From Parietaria judaica (taxonomy: Eukaryota > Streptophyta > Magnoliopsida > Rosales > Urticaceae), in the NCBI GenBank assembly GCA_954871525.1, contig OX940868.1, positions 30,128,056 to 30,192,055 of the forward strand: a stretch of 64,000 bases of DNA, in the 5' to 3' direction. Within the stretch, counting starts at the first letter, position 1; every line of letters begins with the position of its first letter. Positions 47,902 to 59,961 of the stretch are shown here, one piece after another. The notes beneath the pieces were generated by a model. It was given only the letters and a program-made list of their open reading frames with translations. It ran no database searches and was not told the DNA's origin. A program made the position numbers and the translations under genes.

Positions 47902-48129
47902 GGTTAACGCAGTTGGCAAACCCCTCGATGGGAACCTACATAGCGGAGCACTGACCCATATATTTTATTACACAATTATACAAGAGACTTATTTGAGTTT
48001 CACAAATGAATAAGGGAATATAGACAACTCCCCCTCAATACCAGACATAACTGGTGATCCTACTCTAGGGAAAAAGAGTGATTCTCTTTAGAACGATCTT
48101 GCGATGCTTCAACTCTCCACAACCAGTCG

Positions 48130-48376
48130 TGATAAAATATTGGACTTTATTGATTTAAGAGTACGTCGATTACATCTGTAGCATAGGCTATATATACAAA
48201 AAGTTTGTTCCACATATTGTGTAACTGAATATTAAAAGAAAATAAATAATATATTATAATACAAACTAATTCCCTATGATGTTGCCGAATGAGTGAGCTT
48301 CGGTGTGCTTGGTCAAAGTCCATCATCTTCAGTCAATGGCCCTTCCTTGTGGTCTTGATGATGGAATAGTTCAACA
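48130..48376 (-). repeat. 3' LTR of the copia element
   Basis: 247 bp, TGTTGAACTATTCC to CCAATATTTTATCA in element sense; a TATATATA box lies inside. Confidence 0.93.
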
Positions 48377-48389
48377 CCCCCGTCAAGTT

Positions 48390-51300
48390 GGAGCCGGGAG
48401 AGATGTATCGATCACGCCCAACTTGCAAAGTAAGCGTTGAAAAGTAGTAGCACCAAGTGGTTTTGTGAAGATATCTGCGATTTGATCACGTGAGCTAATA
48501 TAAGAGGGAATAATGAGCCCCGAGAGAATCTTTTATCGAACGAAATGACAATCTATTTTGATGTGCTTAGTTCGTTCATGGAAGACGGGATTTGTAGCTA
48601 TGTGAATAGCAGCATGACTATCGCAGTGAACCGTTATTGGTGCAGACGGCGGAAAACCAAGCTCAGATGAAATTGAATAAAGCCATTGTAGTTTAGAAGT
48701 AAGCGCAAAAAGAGAGCGGTACTCGGCTTCAGCAGATGATCGAGAAACAGTAGGTTGTTTCTTTGATTTCCATGAAATGGGACAAGAACCGAGCATAGTA
48801 AAATAGCCGGGAGTAGAACGGCAAGTGACGGGGCAACCAGCCCAATCAGAATCATCATAACCGACAACAGAGAAAGAACTGGATGCCGAAAGGAAAAGGC
48901 CATTACCTATAGAGCCTTTAAGGTAGCGCAAGACTCGATGTGCAGCATCAAGATGAGAAGAACGATGATTTTGCATAAATTGACTAAGATTATTAACGGC
49001 ATATTGAATATCTGGACGAGTAACACTAAGGTATAATAGACGACCGATTAGACGTCGATATATAGAAGGATCAGGCAACGGATTACCATCGTCCGGAAAG
49101 AGATGAAGATTTTATTCCATAGGAAATTGAGATACGCGAGATCCTAACATCCCGGAATCATTTAAAATGTCAAGTGTGTATTTGCGTTGACATAAAAATA
49201 ATCCTTTCTTGGACCGAGAAACTTCGATACCTAGAAAATACCGTAAAGGTACGAAACCTTTAATAGAAAAAGAATCGGCAAGGAATTGTTTTGTTTTGGA
49301 AATAAATTTATTATTATTTCCTGTGATAATTATATCATCGACATAAACGAGAACGAAAATAGAAATATCATCGCGAATATACGTGAAAAGACTATAATCA
49401 GAGACAGATTGACAAAAACCTCGTTTTAATAACGTAGAAGAGAATTTAGAGAACCACTGACGTGAGGCTTGCTTCAGTCCATAAATAGATTTATGAAGTT
49501 TGCAAACGTTATTTTTATCAGTGTGTTGGGAAAAACCAGGAGGAAGTTTCATAGATACTTCTTCATGAAGATCACCTTGCAAAAAGGCATTGTTGACATC
49601 TAATTGATGAAGATACCAATTTTTAATGGTAGCAATAGAAAGAAGAAGGCGAACGGTAACCAATTTGGATACTGGGGCAAATGTATCGTGATAATCAATG
49701 CCTTCAATTTGAGTATATCCTTTCGCAACTAAACGTGCTTTATACCGTTCAATAGACCCATCAGAACGATATTTGATCTTATAGACCCATTTGCAGCCAA
49801 TTTCCTTTTTATTAGGTGGTAATGAGCAAATCGACCATGTTTTGTTAGATTCAAGAGCACGAAGCTCGGAAGACATAGCGTCACGCCATACTGAAAATTT
49901 ATTAGCTTCAGAATTTGTTCGGGGCTCTTTGTGATCAATGACATGAGATAAAAATAAACGATGAGAAGCGCTCAAATTTTCCAAAGAGAAATATTTTGAT
50001 AATGGAAAATAAGTAGATGAGCGAGAAACCGTATGAACATAATCACTAAGATGCGGTGGTGGTCGTCAAATGCGTTTAGGATGCTCCGAAACAACGGGTG
50101 CGGAGAAATCAGACTTGAAGAATTATCCGTACGTAAACAAACATTATCATTAACTGAAACAGAGGATTTATCCATTAATACCGATGGACCATTTTGGGAT
50201 AATTTTGGAGTTGTCTCTAAATCATCGTTTAAGGGTGTGATGGAAATCTCACTAGTATGACGATGCGGAATATCTTTAAATGGGAAGATATATTCATGAA
50301 AAATCACATCACGGGAGACTATTATGCAATGTGTATGTAGATCATTAAGGCGATATCCTTTTTGACCATAAGGATAACCAACAAATATGTATGGTTTACC
50401 TCGTGCATCAAATTTATTTTTAATATGCATATTTTTGGCGAAACATAAACAACCAAATACACGTAAAGAAGAATAAGTGGGAGCTTTTCCGAATAAAAAT
50501 TCATGAGGAGATTTAAAGTTAAGGATGCGTGCCGGTAATTTATTAATGAGAAACGCAGCAGTGAGAATACATTCTCCCCAAAATGAAAGAGGAAGATTAG
50601 CTTGAAAACGTAATGAACGAGCGACGTCAAGTAAGTGCCGATGTTTTCGTTCCACAATCCCATTTTGTTGGGGAGTGGCGATGCAGCTTCGTTGGTGAAT
50701 TATCCCATTAGAATGGAACCAATTTTGAAAATTTGATGAAAGAAATTCAGTACCGTTGTCGGATCTAAGTACTTGAAGTTGTGGAATAAACACACCACCT
50801 TTGCCAGAATGAATAACAGATATAGATTGTTTAAATTGGCGATTAACTTGATTACAAAAATGTGTCCTCATATGAAAAGTTTGAGACTTGTTTTTCATTA
50901 AATATACCCAAGTGCATCTTGAATAATCATCCACAATAGTGAGAAAGAAACGTGAGCCATTTTTAGAAGGAACACTAAATGGTCCCCAAATATCGATGTG
51001 AAGTAATTCAAAACACATAGATGAACGACGTATACTTTGCGGAAAAGAATCACGACATTGTTTAGCTTGTGGGCAAACATCACAAATAAAATCTTTATTG
51101 GCGGATATATCTGGAAATTTATTAACAAGAAACTTGAAACGAGAAGAACTAGGGTGACCAAGGCGTGAATGCCAAAGATCAAATTTATTTGGAAGCTGAA
51201 AAGAAAAGTTGGGAAAAACAGAATTCTAAACAGGAACATCATCCAAGTAGTAGAGACCGTGATGAAGACTACCCAGACCAATCTTCTTCTTGCTCGACGG

Positions 51301-52620
51301 TCCTGAAAAAAACATTGAGATATAGAGAAAATTACATCACAACTTAATTGCTTTGTTAGTTGTGAGACAGACAAAAGATTAAATTTGAATGATAGAATGA
51401 AAAACACATCCTTGAAAATAAGAGAATTAGAGAATTTAACAGTTCCAATATGAGTCACTGATGCAATTGAGCCATCAGGTAATTGGACAGAAACATGTTT
51501 ACGTAACGGAGCATGTGATGAAAAATAAGATAATGATGTACGAATGTGATTCGAAGCGCCTGGATCAATAATCCAACATGTAAACATAAAGGAAAGAATT
51601 TTACCTGCTAAATTAGCCGAAGGTGCAACGGGATTGTCTTTGGCTAAGAGCGCAAGCAATTTGTTGTATTGATCGCATGTTAGTTGATTTGTTGTGGCAA
51701 CAATTGGAGTCGGTCCATGCTCGATCGGTTTTCCTTGTTTGTTTGGGAAGCCATGTAACTGGAAACATTTGTCTCGGGTATGGCCGTGTCGGCTACAATA
51801 ATCACAATATGGACGTTGCCTTTTCATTGCTCCGTTGTATGGTGTTCTGGGTACACCATGATATGGTGCTTTTGATATTTTAAGAGCAGCAGATTCGATA
51901 GCGGGAGCTGATTGGACATTCAATTCTTGTTTTTTTTTCTTCTTGGCGCACGAGATTATAGATACGTTGAATGGATGGAAAAGGTTGCATGAGAAGAATT
52001 TGACTTCGAATCGCCGAGAAACTATCATGAAGTCCTTGAAGGAATTCCATGGCGCGATCCTGATTTTGTTGTTCAATGACAGTTTTTCCGTTTCCGCGGG
52101 TACACGGGATAAACGAAACAATACTATTTAATTCATCCCAAAGAGATTTGAGTTGGGTAAAAATATAACGAAACTGTCATACCTTCTTGTTTGAGAGCAG
52201 ATATGGAGTGTTTTAACTGATAAATTTTAGGCGCTTTGATTGAGAAAAACGCTCCTTGAGATCTGACCATATTTGAGCAGCAGTTGTAGAATAGAGGATG
52301 CTTGGCCTGATTTCTTGAGAGACAAAATTGAGTATCCAGCTACCAACAAAATCGTTGCAGTGTTGCCAGTTACCGATTTCATATTCGTCAGTTGGCATCG
52401 GCAAGGAACCGTCAACGAAAATATATTTATTTTTGGCTCGTAGTGCCATTGTGACAGCACGATTCCAGGATCCATAATTATCACCCGTTAGAAGAGGCGT
52501 AACGAGGACAGTAGAATGACTATCGGAGTAATGCATATCATAAGGGTTGAATTTTCCTGAAGCGGCCACCGAAGGATTAGATTTTTCTGGAGTGATCAAC
52601 GACATATCTTCGTCAGACAT
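48390..52620 (-). pseudogene. Copia gag-pol, multiply interrupted
   Basis: Pieces in order on the minus strand: gag (from 52620; TPLLTGDNYGSWNRAV) which shifts frame near 52230; zinc knuckle CDYCSRHGHTRDKC (about 51810-51770); protease with the active-site triad reading DPG instead of D(S/T)G (about 51560); integrase with HIDIWGPF and SDNGTEF (51018-50300); reverse transcriptase with the YVDDI motif (49984-49115); RNase H with SAEAEYRSL (49078-48536). Lesions include frameshifts near 52230, 51300 and 50120, and stops near 51225, 50069, 49112 and 48533, several at codons where a C-to-T change in CAA, CAG or CGA explains the stop. It could not make a complete polyprotein. Confidence 0.9.
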
Positions 52621-52806
52621 GGCTGAGATTCAAGGTCAATAAACGGACCTGAAACGATTGACAAAAAATTCAGATCGTGAAATAGACCTGAGAAAGATAG
52701 ACAAAAAAAAATCACTGCTTATCGTGATTAACTTGATTAATGAAGAAAAGATGAATGAGAAATTAAAAGAGAGAAGTGACTGACTTTTATCAATGCTCTG
52801 ATACCA

Positions 52807-53053
52807 TGATAAAATATTGGACTTTATTGATTTAAGAGTACGTCGATTTCATCTGTAGCATAGGCTATATATACAAAAAGTTTGTTCCACATATTGTGTA
52901 ACTGAATATTAAAAGAAAATAAATAATATATTATAATACAAACTAATTCCCTATGATGTTGCCGAATGAGTGAGCTTCGGTGTGCTTGGTCAAAGTCCAT
53001 CATCTTCAGTCAATGGCCCTTCCTTGTGGTCTTGATGATGGAATAGTTCAACA
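52807..53053 (-). repeat. 5' LTR of the copia element
   Basis: 247 bp, one substitution from the other LTR; the tRNA-Met primer-binding site abuts it at 52795-52806. Confidence 0.93.
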
Positions 53054-53434
53054 AGTCGTGACTCAACGAATGAGATCTCAAGACCCTCCAGCTCTAAATC
53101 AAGCAGATGGGTGTGTTTACATTCAAAGTTCTCGATGTTCATCCACATCCAACAAAGGCTATATATGCCGGTTTTCTTGGCTTCTAAATAAGGAAATAAG
53201 ATTCAACGATCAAAGGAAGTGAAGGCTCCAACAAATACATTTAATCGAATCGGTTCCAGAATGTCTAGCTCCAACGAGATATTGATGATGAATGACTAGC
53301 AGATCATGGCAATAACTTTGAAAGATCGTTGACTCGAGCAACATATCTCTTCCGTAAATGCGCAGATTTTCAGCTATCTTGTCGACACTTCTTTTGTTCT
53401 GCCAAGTCTTTTAAAAAACATGTTTACTAAAACA

Positions 53435-54795
53435 TAATGAAAAAACAAAGAACTAAATAGTATTCTTACAATCCCAAAACAAAAGTTTCACCCTCTACAA
53501 TAATATCTGACACCCTTTCATAGATCTCCAACCTAACGCCCTCACCAAAACCCTCATTTCAAAGTACGCTATTTAAAAAAAAAAAAAAACTTATATTTTG
53601 GTATTTCTCCGTGTTAGTTTCTTTTGATTTTAGGGTTTCAAAGTTTACGATTATTTATTTTAGGGTTCGAAATTTTTCGAGATCGATTTTCCGAGTTGAT
53701 TTAGGTTTTAGAAGATAAGACTTATAGATTCTTATGTGTTTAGTGTTCAAGTCCATGGTTAGGATGTTAACGCCAAGTTGGGCCAAACATGTTCTACTTT
53801 GGTGTTCCTATGTATATTTTCAGTGTGTTAGTGTCGGATATATGACCCAATATCGGATACAATAATACTGAAGACTGTGTTAGTGTCGTCGAATGACTCT
53901 ATTTTCGTTCTAAGTTTAACTTTTTTTCTCATTTGTCGGCTCTTGTTGTCCCTACTAACCAACCTAGACTCGGGAAGGTTACTAATCGTAGTTTCTTGGC
54001 TCTCAAAACTATTTGTGCTAAGTTTCAATCCCACGGGCTTATCGAGAACTTCATGCGAGACTCCCTACTTCGTGTCGACATACCTGACATCACGATGTTA
54101 ACTGTGCTGTACAAAACTTACTAATTCTACATATGTATAAGGTGGAATCCTAAAGTCCATATGGAGCTCTGCTTCAACATATGCACTATGACCATAGGCT
54201 CACCGAAGCCGACTTCACAAAGATCAACGACTTCCCGTTTAACGAAACCACCCTCTAATGCTGAAGTGGATGAACAATACACGAATTCAAGGCTGCTCGC
54301 AAGACAATACCATACCAATGTCCATCCTATTGTCACGTTTCGCGACAATGGAGGATACTGATGACTTGTTCAAAGTCGGAATTTTAATACTTGTCGATGT
54401 CGTTTTGCTAAAAAATGATCGAGACAAATAAGTCCACATCCGTTCCTTCCGGATGGTAGAAGACGTGGATTTCCGATGTGGCTGAAGTATTCGGATTCAG
54501 CCGAACCGAAATGACACTGCCTACTATTATCTCATAGCCGACGTCCACTAAAAAAGCAACTGAGAGCAAATATATTTGAACGTAATGATTTTTCATTAAA
54601 GAATGAGATATATAGAATATAAAACTTAATTCATTTACGTACAATTAGGGAATTTCTAATAAACTAATGGAATAAATAAATAATTAATTAATCCTATGTT
54701 AGTGTGGAACTAAATATTTATGTTACACGTAATCTAACTTAGTTACTTCTGATTTATTTGACTAACTTAGTTACTTCTGATTTAATAAATATTTG
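53435..54795. other. Spacer, no recognised gene
   Basis: AT-rich. Between about 53880 and 54360 short frames stay open on the plus strand in different phases, with codon-like composition, which suggests an old degraded retroelement coding region. I recognise no domain. The remainder is blank. Confidence 0.35.
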
Positions 54796-54877
54796 AAACA
54801 TTCCAACACGAGTCTTTTCACCGTGTTTTGTCCTCACTCGCACGCTTCCCGACTTGATTCGTGATTTCATTAATGAA

Positions 54878-54940
<63 letters not shown>

Positions 54941-55276
54941 CTTCATTCGTCCTCACTCCACGCTCCCTGATAATATTTCCAGGAGGTCACCTATCCTAGG
55001 ACTACTCCAAGCCAAGGACGCTTAACTTTGGAGTTCCTATGAACGAGATACTGAAAAGAAAATGCATCTTGTTGACATAGGTAGTACCAATCATTTCTTT
55101 TAAGCCACTTTGACCATACTGTCCCATACTTCTATGATCTCCGATAATTGTGCAGTCCCATACCTGCACACTCTCGAGAACGTCCCATTAGAAAATCCAT
55201 TTTCCTAGGCAATGCGGGACTGCACAGCTTACCCGTTCTTGCCCTCTCGGCTCACGGGATTGATGACGGTCACAAT
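54796..55276 (+). mobile_element. Cassandra-like LTR fragment with 5S rRNA-like promoter
   Basis: The minus strand carries AACTCCAAAGTTAAGCGTCC followed by TAGGATAGGTGACCTCC, the internal promoter portion of 5S rRNA, as in Cassandra TRIM LTRs. The right end GGTCACA matches the LTR at 61811-62211, as do GCAGTCCCATACCTGCACA and ATGCGGGACTGCACA. The 5' part is truncated and interrupted by (TA)n, with the phrase GTCCTCACTC present on both sides of the tract. Confidence 0.7.
54880..54938. repeat. (TA)29 microsatellite
   Basis: About 59 bases of TA inside the Cassandra-like LTR. Confidence 0.95.
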
Positions 55277-55919
55277 CTAGCCAAATTAGCGTAGGTAAAG
55301 ACCTCGATATGTCTGGTGTCATTCTTCTAAAAGACTATGCCATTGCCTAGACTGCCCTAGAGGTAAACTAGTACGAATAGGAGCTTCAACCACTCTTAAA
55401 AACCATAGTTGAAAGGTTCAGACCACACTTTCTAATTGTGGTTGAATCCTCCGTCGTAGTACTTCAAACCACGGAAGATTTTCTATGGTTGGAAGAGGAT
55501 CCAAAGACAAAAAAATTATGTCGTTAAATCCTTATAAGTCTCGTAGCGCAGACATGGGTACGCCATGTCACATATTTTCAAACGACAAAATATTTATGTC
55601 ATTTATGTCGCTTGAATGTAAGACACACTTTTTTGAGTTATTCAAACCCAAAATCGGATTTCAATGTTTCGATTCGTAGTTTAAAGTTATTAATAACTGA
55701 AGAAAAAACCCAAATAATATATCAAATCTCCATTGAAATTGTATATCAAATCAAACTGCTACAAGGGATATTAGAACAAGAAAAGGCATATCCATAACCC
55801 TAATCATAAGAATTTCACAACCACCCTAGAACAACTCGTTCAGTTGTACGTTAAAAGATTGTATACGATTGCACGAAATTCCAAGTTTCAGTGTCTCTGA
55901 TCCTAACAGTCGCTTCACT
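55277..55919. other. Spacer, probably decayed retroelement
   Basis: No clear frame. It lies directly upstream of the gypsy integrase remnant and may be its further-decayed part. Confidence 0.3.
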
Positions 55920-56715
55920 TCAAGGTTCTGGAACTATGTGCATAATTAGATAGGGACCAAGTTAATGTTCAACACAACCTTTATCCGCAAACCGATGATC
56001 AAACTTGATAGACAAACCAAATATTGGAGGATATACTTCGAGCATGTGTTCTTGATTTTAAGGGTCCTCGATGGAAATATATTTACGGTTGATCGAATTT
56101 TTGTACAACAACAATTATCAACATACGATCAAATGTCCTACGAAGTTTTATATAGAAGAAAATGCCAATCTCCGATCTACTGGTATGAGACTGGAGAAAA
56201 TAAGATAATTAGCTCAGATTTCGTCGAGGATGCTGCTAAGGAAATTAAAGTGATTCGTCAACATATGGAGACTGGCCAAACTCGATAAGAGCTACGCCAA
56301 TATGTGAAGAAGACCAGTCATGTTAAGTGTGGGTGATGTTGTCTTCATCAAGGTCACACTGATGTACGGCGTGATGTGTTTTGGTAAGAAAGGAAAGTTG
56401 AGCCCGAGGTATATTGGGCCATATGAAATTTTGGAATGCCTTGTCGGGAGGTTTTTTAATAGGCTCGCTTTATCACCATATTTGGTTGCCGTTCACAATG
56501 TCTTCCACGTCTCGATGCTATAAAAAATATACATATTTGACCCATCGCATATCCTAGATACAAAACTAATCTAATTTAGTGAAGATCTATCGTATGAAGA
56601 GCAATCAATAGAGATTCTTGATCGCGGAGAGAAAACATTGCATAATAGGAATATCGCTCTTGGCAAAATACTTTGGAATAACCTTTCAAAATCTGAAGCA
56701 GCGTGAGAGTTGTAG
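55920..56715 (+). pseudogene. Ty3/gypsy integrase C-terminal remnant
   Basis: Reading across frames, the plus strand gives the end of the integrase core (YEVLYRRKCQSPIYWYETGE), then DFVEDAAKEIKVIRQHMETG, then after a stop and shift VGDVVFIKV, FGKKGKLSPRYIGPYEILE and AVHNVFHVSML. These are the GKLSPRYIGP and HNVFHVSxL patterns of plant gypsy integrases. A tail near 56590 (EDLSYEEQSIEILDR) fits the segment after it. At least three frame changes or stops. No LTRs are attached, so it is a fragment. Confidence 0.85.
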
Positions 56716-57007
56716 TGAGATGTGAATCAGACCCCCACATTTATTTTTGGTACTCGATAACGAAAATTTTATAAGAAGAAAAGATTTGTAATACCCACAA
56801 TCAATCGATAGATAAAAAATTAGGAAATTGCACGAAATACTCATTTTGTGTCAAACCTTTTAAAGAACTACTCATTGTGTGTGTAATAAACTACTCATAA
56901 TGGGTAGTTTTTTAAAAAGTTTGCACAAAATGGGCATTTCGTTAATTAACCCTAAAAAATTTGTGATGTTACACAAGCAAAATAAAAGCGACCGTTTATC
57001 TCTAGCA
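56716..57007. other. Spacer
   Basis: Contains an inverted pair around ACTACTCATTNTG near 56870-56920. Otherwise nothing recognised. Confidence 0.3.
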
Positions 57008-57015
57008 GTCGATAT

Positions 57016-57612
57016 TAGGGGTGAGCATGGGTTGGGTTTGGCCGCCCCGATGCTTTTTATGGACCCGACCCGATCACTTCGGGCTCCCAAAAAAAAGCCC
57101 GATCCGACCCAAACTTTTTTAATGCCCGAACCAAACAGACCCGATAAAAATCGGGTTGGGTTGGTTTGGGTCGCTATGGCCCGATTATTCAAAATTTACT
57201 ATTATATAACAAAAAATACTATGGAAAAAATGCATCAATGTAACTCAAAATTCAAGTAAAAATATCTCAAACAAATTTAATCAAATAAACATACACCAAA
57301 CAATATAAAACATGAAAATGAGAGATTGAACGGTCTTTGAATGTAAATAAAGTTGAGAATGAGAAGTTTTAAACACTAAAGATTGCACTACTTTAAATAA
57401 ATATTAATATAAAATATATATTAATTATATTGGTCGGGTCGGAGACCCCGACCCGACCCAAGGTTTTGAACCCGACCCCGACCCGAATAATAATCGGGTC
57501 CGGCCCGATACAACCCAATTTTGAACGAGTTAGATTGGGCGGGTTAGATTGGGGTCGGGTCCTTAACGGATTGGGTTGGCCCATCAACTTAGGTCTAAAA
57601 TGCTCACCCCTA
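57016..57612. mobile_element. Non-autonomous hAT element (597 bp), GC-rich ends
   Basis: Inverted ends TAGGGGTGAGCAT and ATGCTCACCCCTA, with an exact 8-bp target duplication GTCGATAT (57008-57015 and 57613-57620). Subterminal regions are dense in GGGTCGGG/CCCGACCC, including a strong short palindrome at 57433-57462. The terminus matches the element at 1704. Confidence 0.92.
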
Positions 57613-57875
57613 GTCGATATTCTGTTTGAATGCATTGATGTCAGGTCCATGATTATACATATAAATGTATATATACATACATATATATAATAATACATAA
57701 TTATTATTGTTATGCTATAAGAAAACAGTTTACAACTTTATGTCTGCAAAATGATTTCTAAGAGCAGCATATTCACCAAAGATATTATATATTTGTGTGT
57801 GTAATGGTGAGTCTTGAGTCTGTTCCCCTCATGCTTTTGCAGACACACAATGTACTTATTATATAGGATAAAAGG

Positions 57876-59408
57876 GAAACTTCAATTTGTATGCCCGGTA
57901 GTCCTGTGTATTCGGGCGGGCTCCACGGGCCTCAGCCCGAGCCCGCCCGACCCGTCCTTTTTGCAGGCCTCGGTTGGCCCGCCCGCAGCCACAGCCCGGG
58001 GTGCCCGTCCCGGCCCGCGATCAATTTCGGGCTGCCCGGCCCGAGGTGGTCCATTTTCTTTTTATTTTATTTTCTTATGTCTTATCTTATATATAATTAT
58101 TTTCAGATCCTTATCATTCATTTTTGTAAAATATGAGGCATCATTCTGGTGTTTGTGATTTTAATGGTTAAAGTACCAAAAGTAATTAATTTTTGACACT
58201 TATATAGTTTTATTTAATTCAATCATTATATAAAGTTCAAACATTATATCATTTTGGTTTTTTATATTATTTTTAATACAATATTAAGATAAGTAGAGAG
58301 AATGAAAATACAATTTCACAATACATCTTTTTATTAACTAATATATAATTTATACTAATAAATTGTGACCAAATTACGTAATCCTAAACTATGACTAATA
58401 AACTACAATGTATAAACTAATAACTTGAGACTAATATATTACGTAGAAATATATAATATATTAATAAACTATGACTAACTAAACTATAAACTGTAACTTA
58501 TATATATACTATAATGTATACACTGATAATATAATGTATACACAAAATATACTGTAATGTAACTAATATATATATATTATACTATAACAGTAACTAATAT
58601 ATATTATGTGAACTAATGTATAATATAATTAAAATGCAAACTAGTGAATTTATATTAAATTTGAGGTGAAATTATAAGGGTAGCTAATAGAAATTATATA
58701 ATGTGAACTAAATATGAATTAATATAATATAACGTATTTGATTTTTGTAAATATAACCCCTTTATTATTTATTATACTATGAATATAATATTTTAGTTTT
58801 TTCTAATACTAAATAGCCGTTATTTTACAGTTAGAGTACCAAAATGTACTAATTTGGTACTTATACCAGCCAAGTCTATTAATTGGTGTTAATTCTATAA
58901 ATGTTCAGGTACTTTTCCAATAAATACATTTGGGACCAGTCACAACCGTTGGATCATTGCATCCAATGGTCCACATTTTCTTAGGAAAAAAAAAGGAAAA
59001 AAGCCCGTGGTCCCGCAGCCACCTCGGGCTGCGGGCAGGCTGCCCCATACGGGCCTCGGTGCGGGCAGGCCCGAGTGGCCTCGGGCTTGGCGGGCTAGCG
59101 GGCGGGCGGGCGGCAGGCCGGGTGGCAAGCCCCGCAGTGGGCCCGCCCCGAATGCTGATTAATGCCTGGGAGAGCATGTGTTTTCAAAAAAGTACTCGAG
59201 TTTGTTAAATTACAAAACTATGCCCCCAACACACGTTTTGTCTTTACATAAACACTTTTAAACACTTTAAAATATGCTCCAAAAACTGTTAATGTATACA
59301 TAAACACTTTTTGTCTTTACATAAATACTTTTAGGGTATAATTTTATAATTTAACAAATTCAGTTATTTTTCTAAAAACACATGTTGTCCAGACATACAA
59401 ACTGAAGT

Positions 59409-59411
<3 letters not shown>
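57876..59411. mobile_element. MITE with ~70-bp inverted repeats, split by a hAT element
   Basis: GAAACTTCAATTTGTATG at 57876 pairs with CATACAAACTGAAGTTTC at 59394-59411, and the pairing continues from 59170-59222 to 59345-59393 (AGCATGTGTTTT with AAAACACATG). Removing the hAT element and one target duplication restores a compact element of about 265 bp. A ~50-bp sequence (phrase CTTTTGCAGACA) is present as a direct repeat on both outer sides (57802 and 59471). Confidence 0.75.
57899..59161. mobile_element. hAT-like element (1.26 kb) nested in the MITE
   Basis: Begins TAGTC...ATTCGGGCGGGC and ends, in reverse, TAATC...ATTCGGGGCGGGC. Flanked by ATGCCCGG (57891-57898) and ATGCCTGG (59162-59169), an 8-bp duplication with one mismatch. 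Both ends are very GC-rich (arms of about 160 bp) around an AT-rich middle without a gene. The reconstructed host MITE independently supports the borders. Confidence 0.75.

Positions 59412-59471
<60 letters not shown>
59412..59471. repeat. (TA)30 microsatellite
   Basis: Sixty bases of TA beginning immediately at the outer end of the MITE. Confidence 0.95.
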
Positions 59472-59473
<2 letters not shown>

Positions 59474-59952
59474 GGTAAGTCTTTGAGTAGTTCTCCTCAT
59501 CCTTTTGCAGACAGACAACATAATTGCACGAAAAGCCGGTTTTGGGTTATGTCCAATTAAGCCCAGGCCTTAGGCCCAAAAAAAATTTATGAATTCAGGG
59601 CCTAATTCTTTTATTGTTGCAAGGATAATATGAATTCAGGGCCTATTGAAAGGATAATATGTTTGTCGCATATCCTTTATAAGTGGGCTCATGATATCTA
59701 TTATTTGATAATATGTTTTTCTTTTCTGACTTTACACGTTTTTTATTCTATTTCTCTTCTTCTTCTTTTTTTAATTGTTTTGAGTTATTTTATAAATTTT
59801 TTTTTCCTTCCTCCCCTTACAAGAGATAAAAAAAACTTAAGACTAGGTATTTTATAAATTTGTATCGATTCGTTATAAATTATTCTCTAAATATTAATGT
59901 CTGTGCAGATAGCAAAGTTAAATTTCAAACATTCTTTCTTCTCCAAATATCA
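59472..59952. other. AT-rich spacer
   Basis: A short direct repeat, GAATTCAGGGCCTA (59591 and 59631), and pyrimidine-rich text. No gene is seen. Confidence 0.4.
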
Positions 59953-59961
59953 ATTAAAATT

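Larger units (their letters stand above)
48130..53053 (-). mobile_element. Ty1/copia retrotransposon with near-identical LTRs (4.9 kb)
   Basis: Two 247-bp LTRs (48130-48376 and 52807-53053) differ at one base (48172 versus 52849). An exact 5-bp target duplication AGTCG flanks it (48125-48129 and 53054-53058). In the element's own (minus) sense, the 5' LTR is followed at once by TGGTATCAGAGC, the primer-binding site for initiator tRNA-Met, and the 3' LTR is preceded by a short GGGGG polypurine tract. The internal order gag, protease, integrase, reverse transcriptase, RNase H is that of copia. The insertion is recent by its LTRs, yet its genes are broken. Confidence 0.95.
47461..53434 (-). mobile_element. 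Second solo LTR (~0.73 kb net), split by a copia element and a small hAT
   Basis: Minus-strand copy of the LTR seen at 33433-36513. Shared phrases include GATCGTTCTAAAGAGAA, GGGTCAGTGCTCCGC and GGAGGGTCTTGAGATCTC. Its 3' end is preserved here and reads ATCAGATTCA (CA terminus). Subtracting the copia element (48130-53053) and the small hAT element (47593-47901) leaves about 730 bp. The outer right border near 53434 is approximate. Confidence 0.65.
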
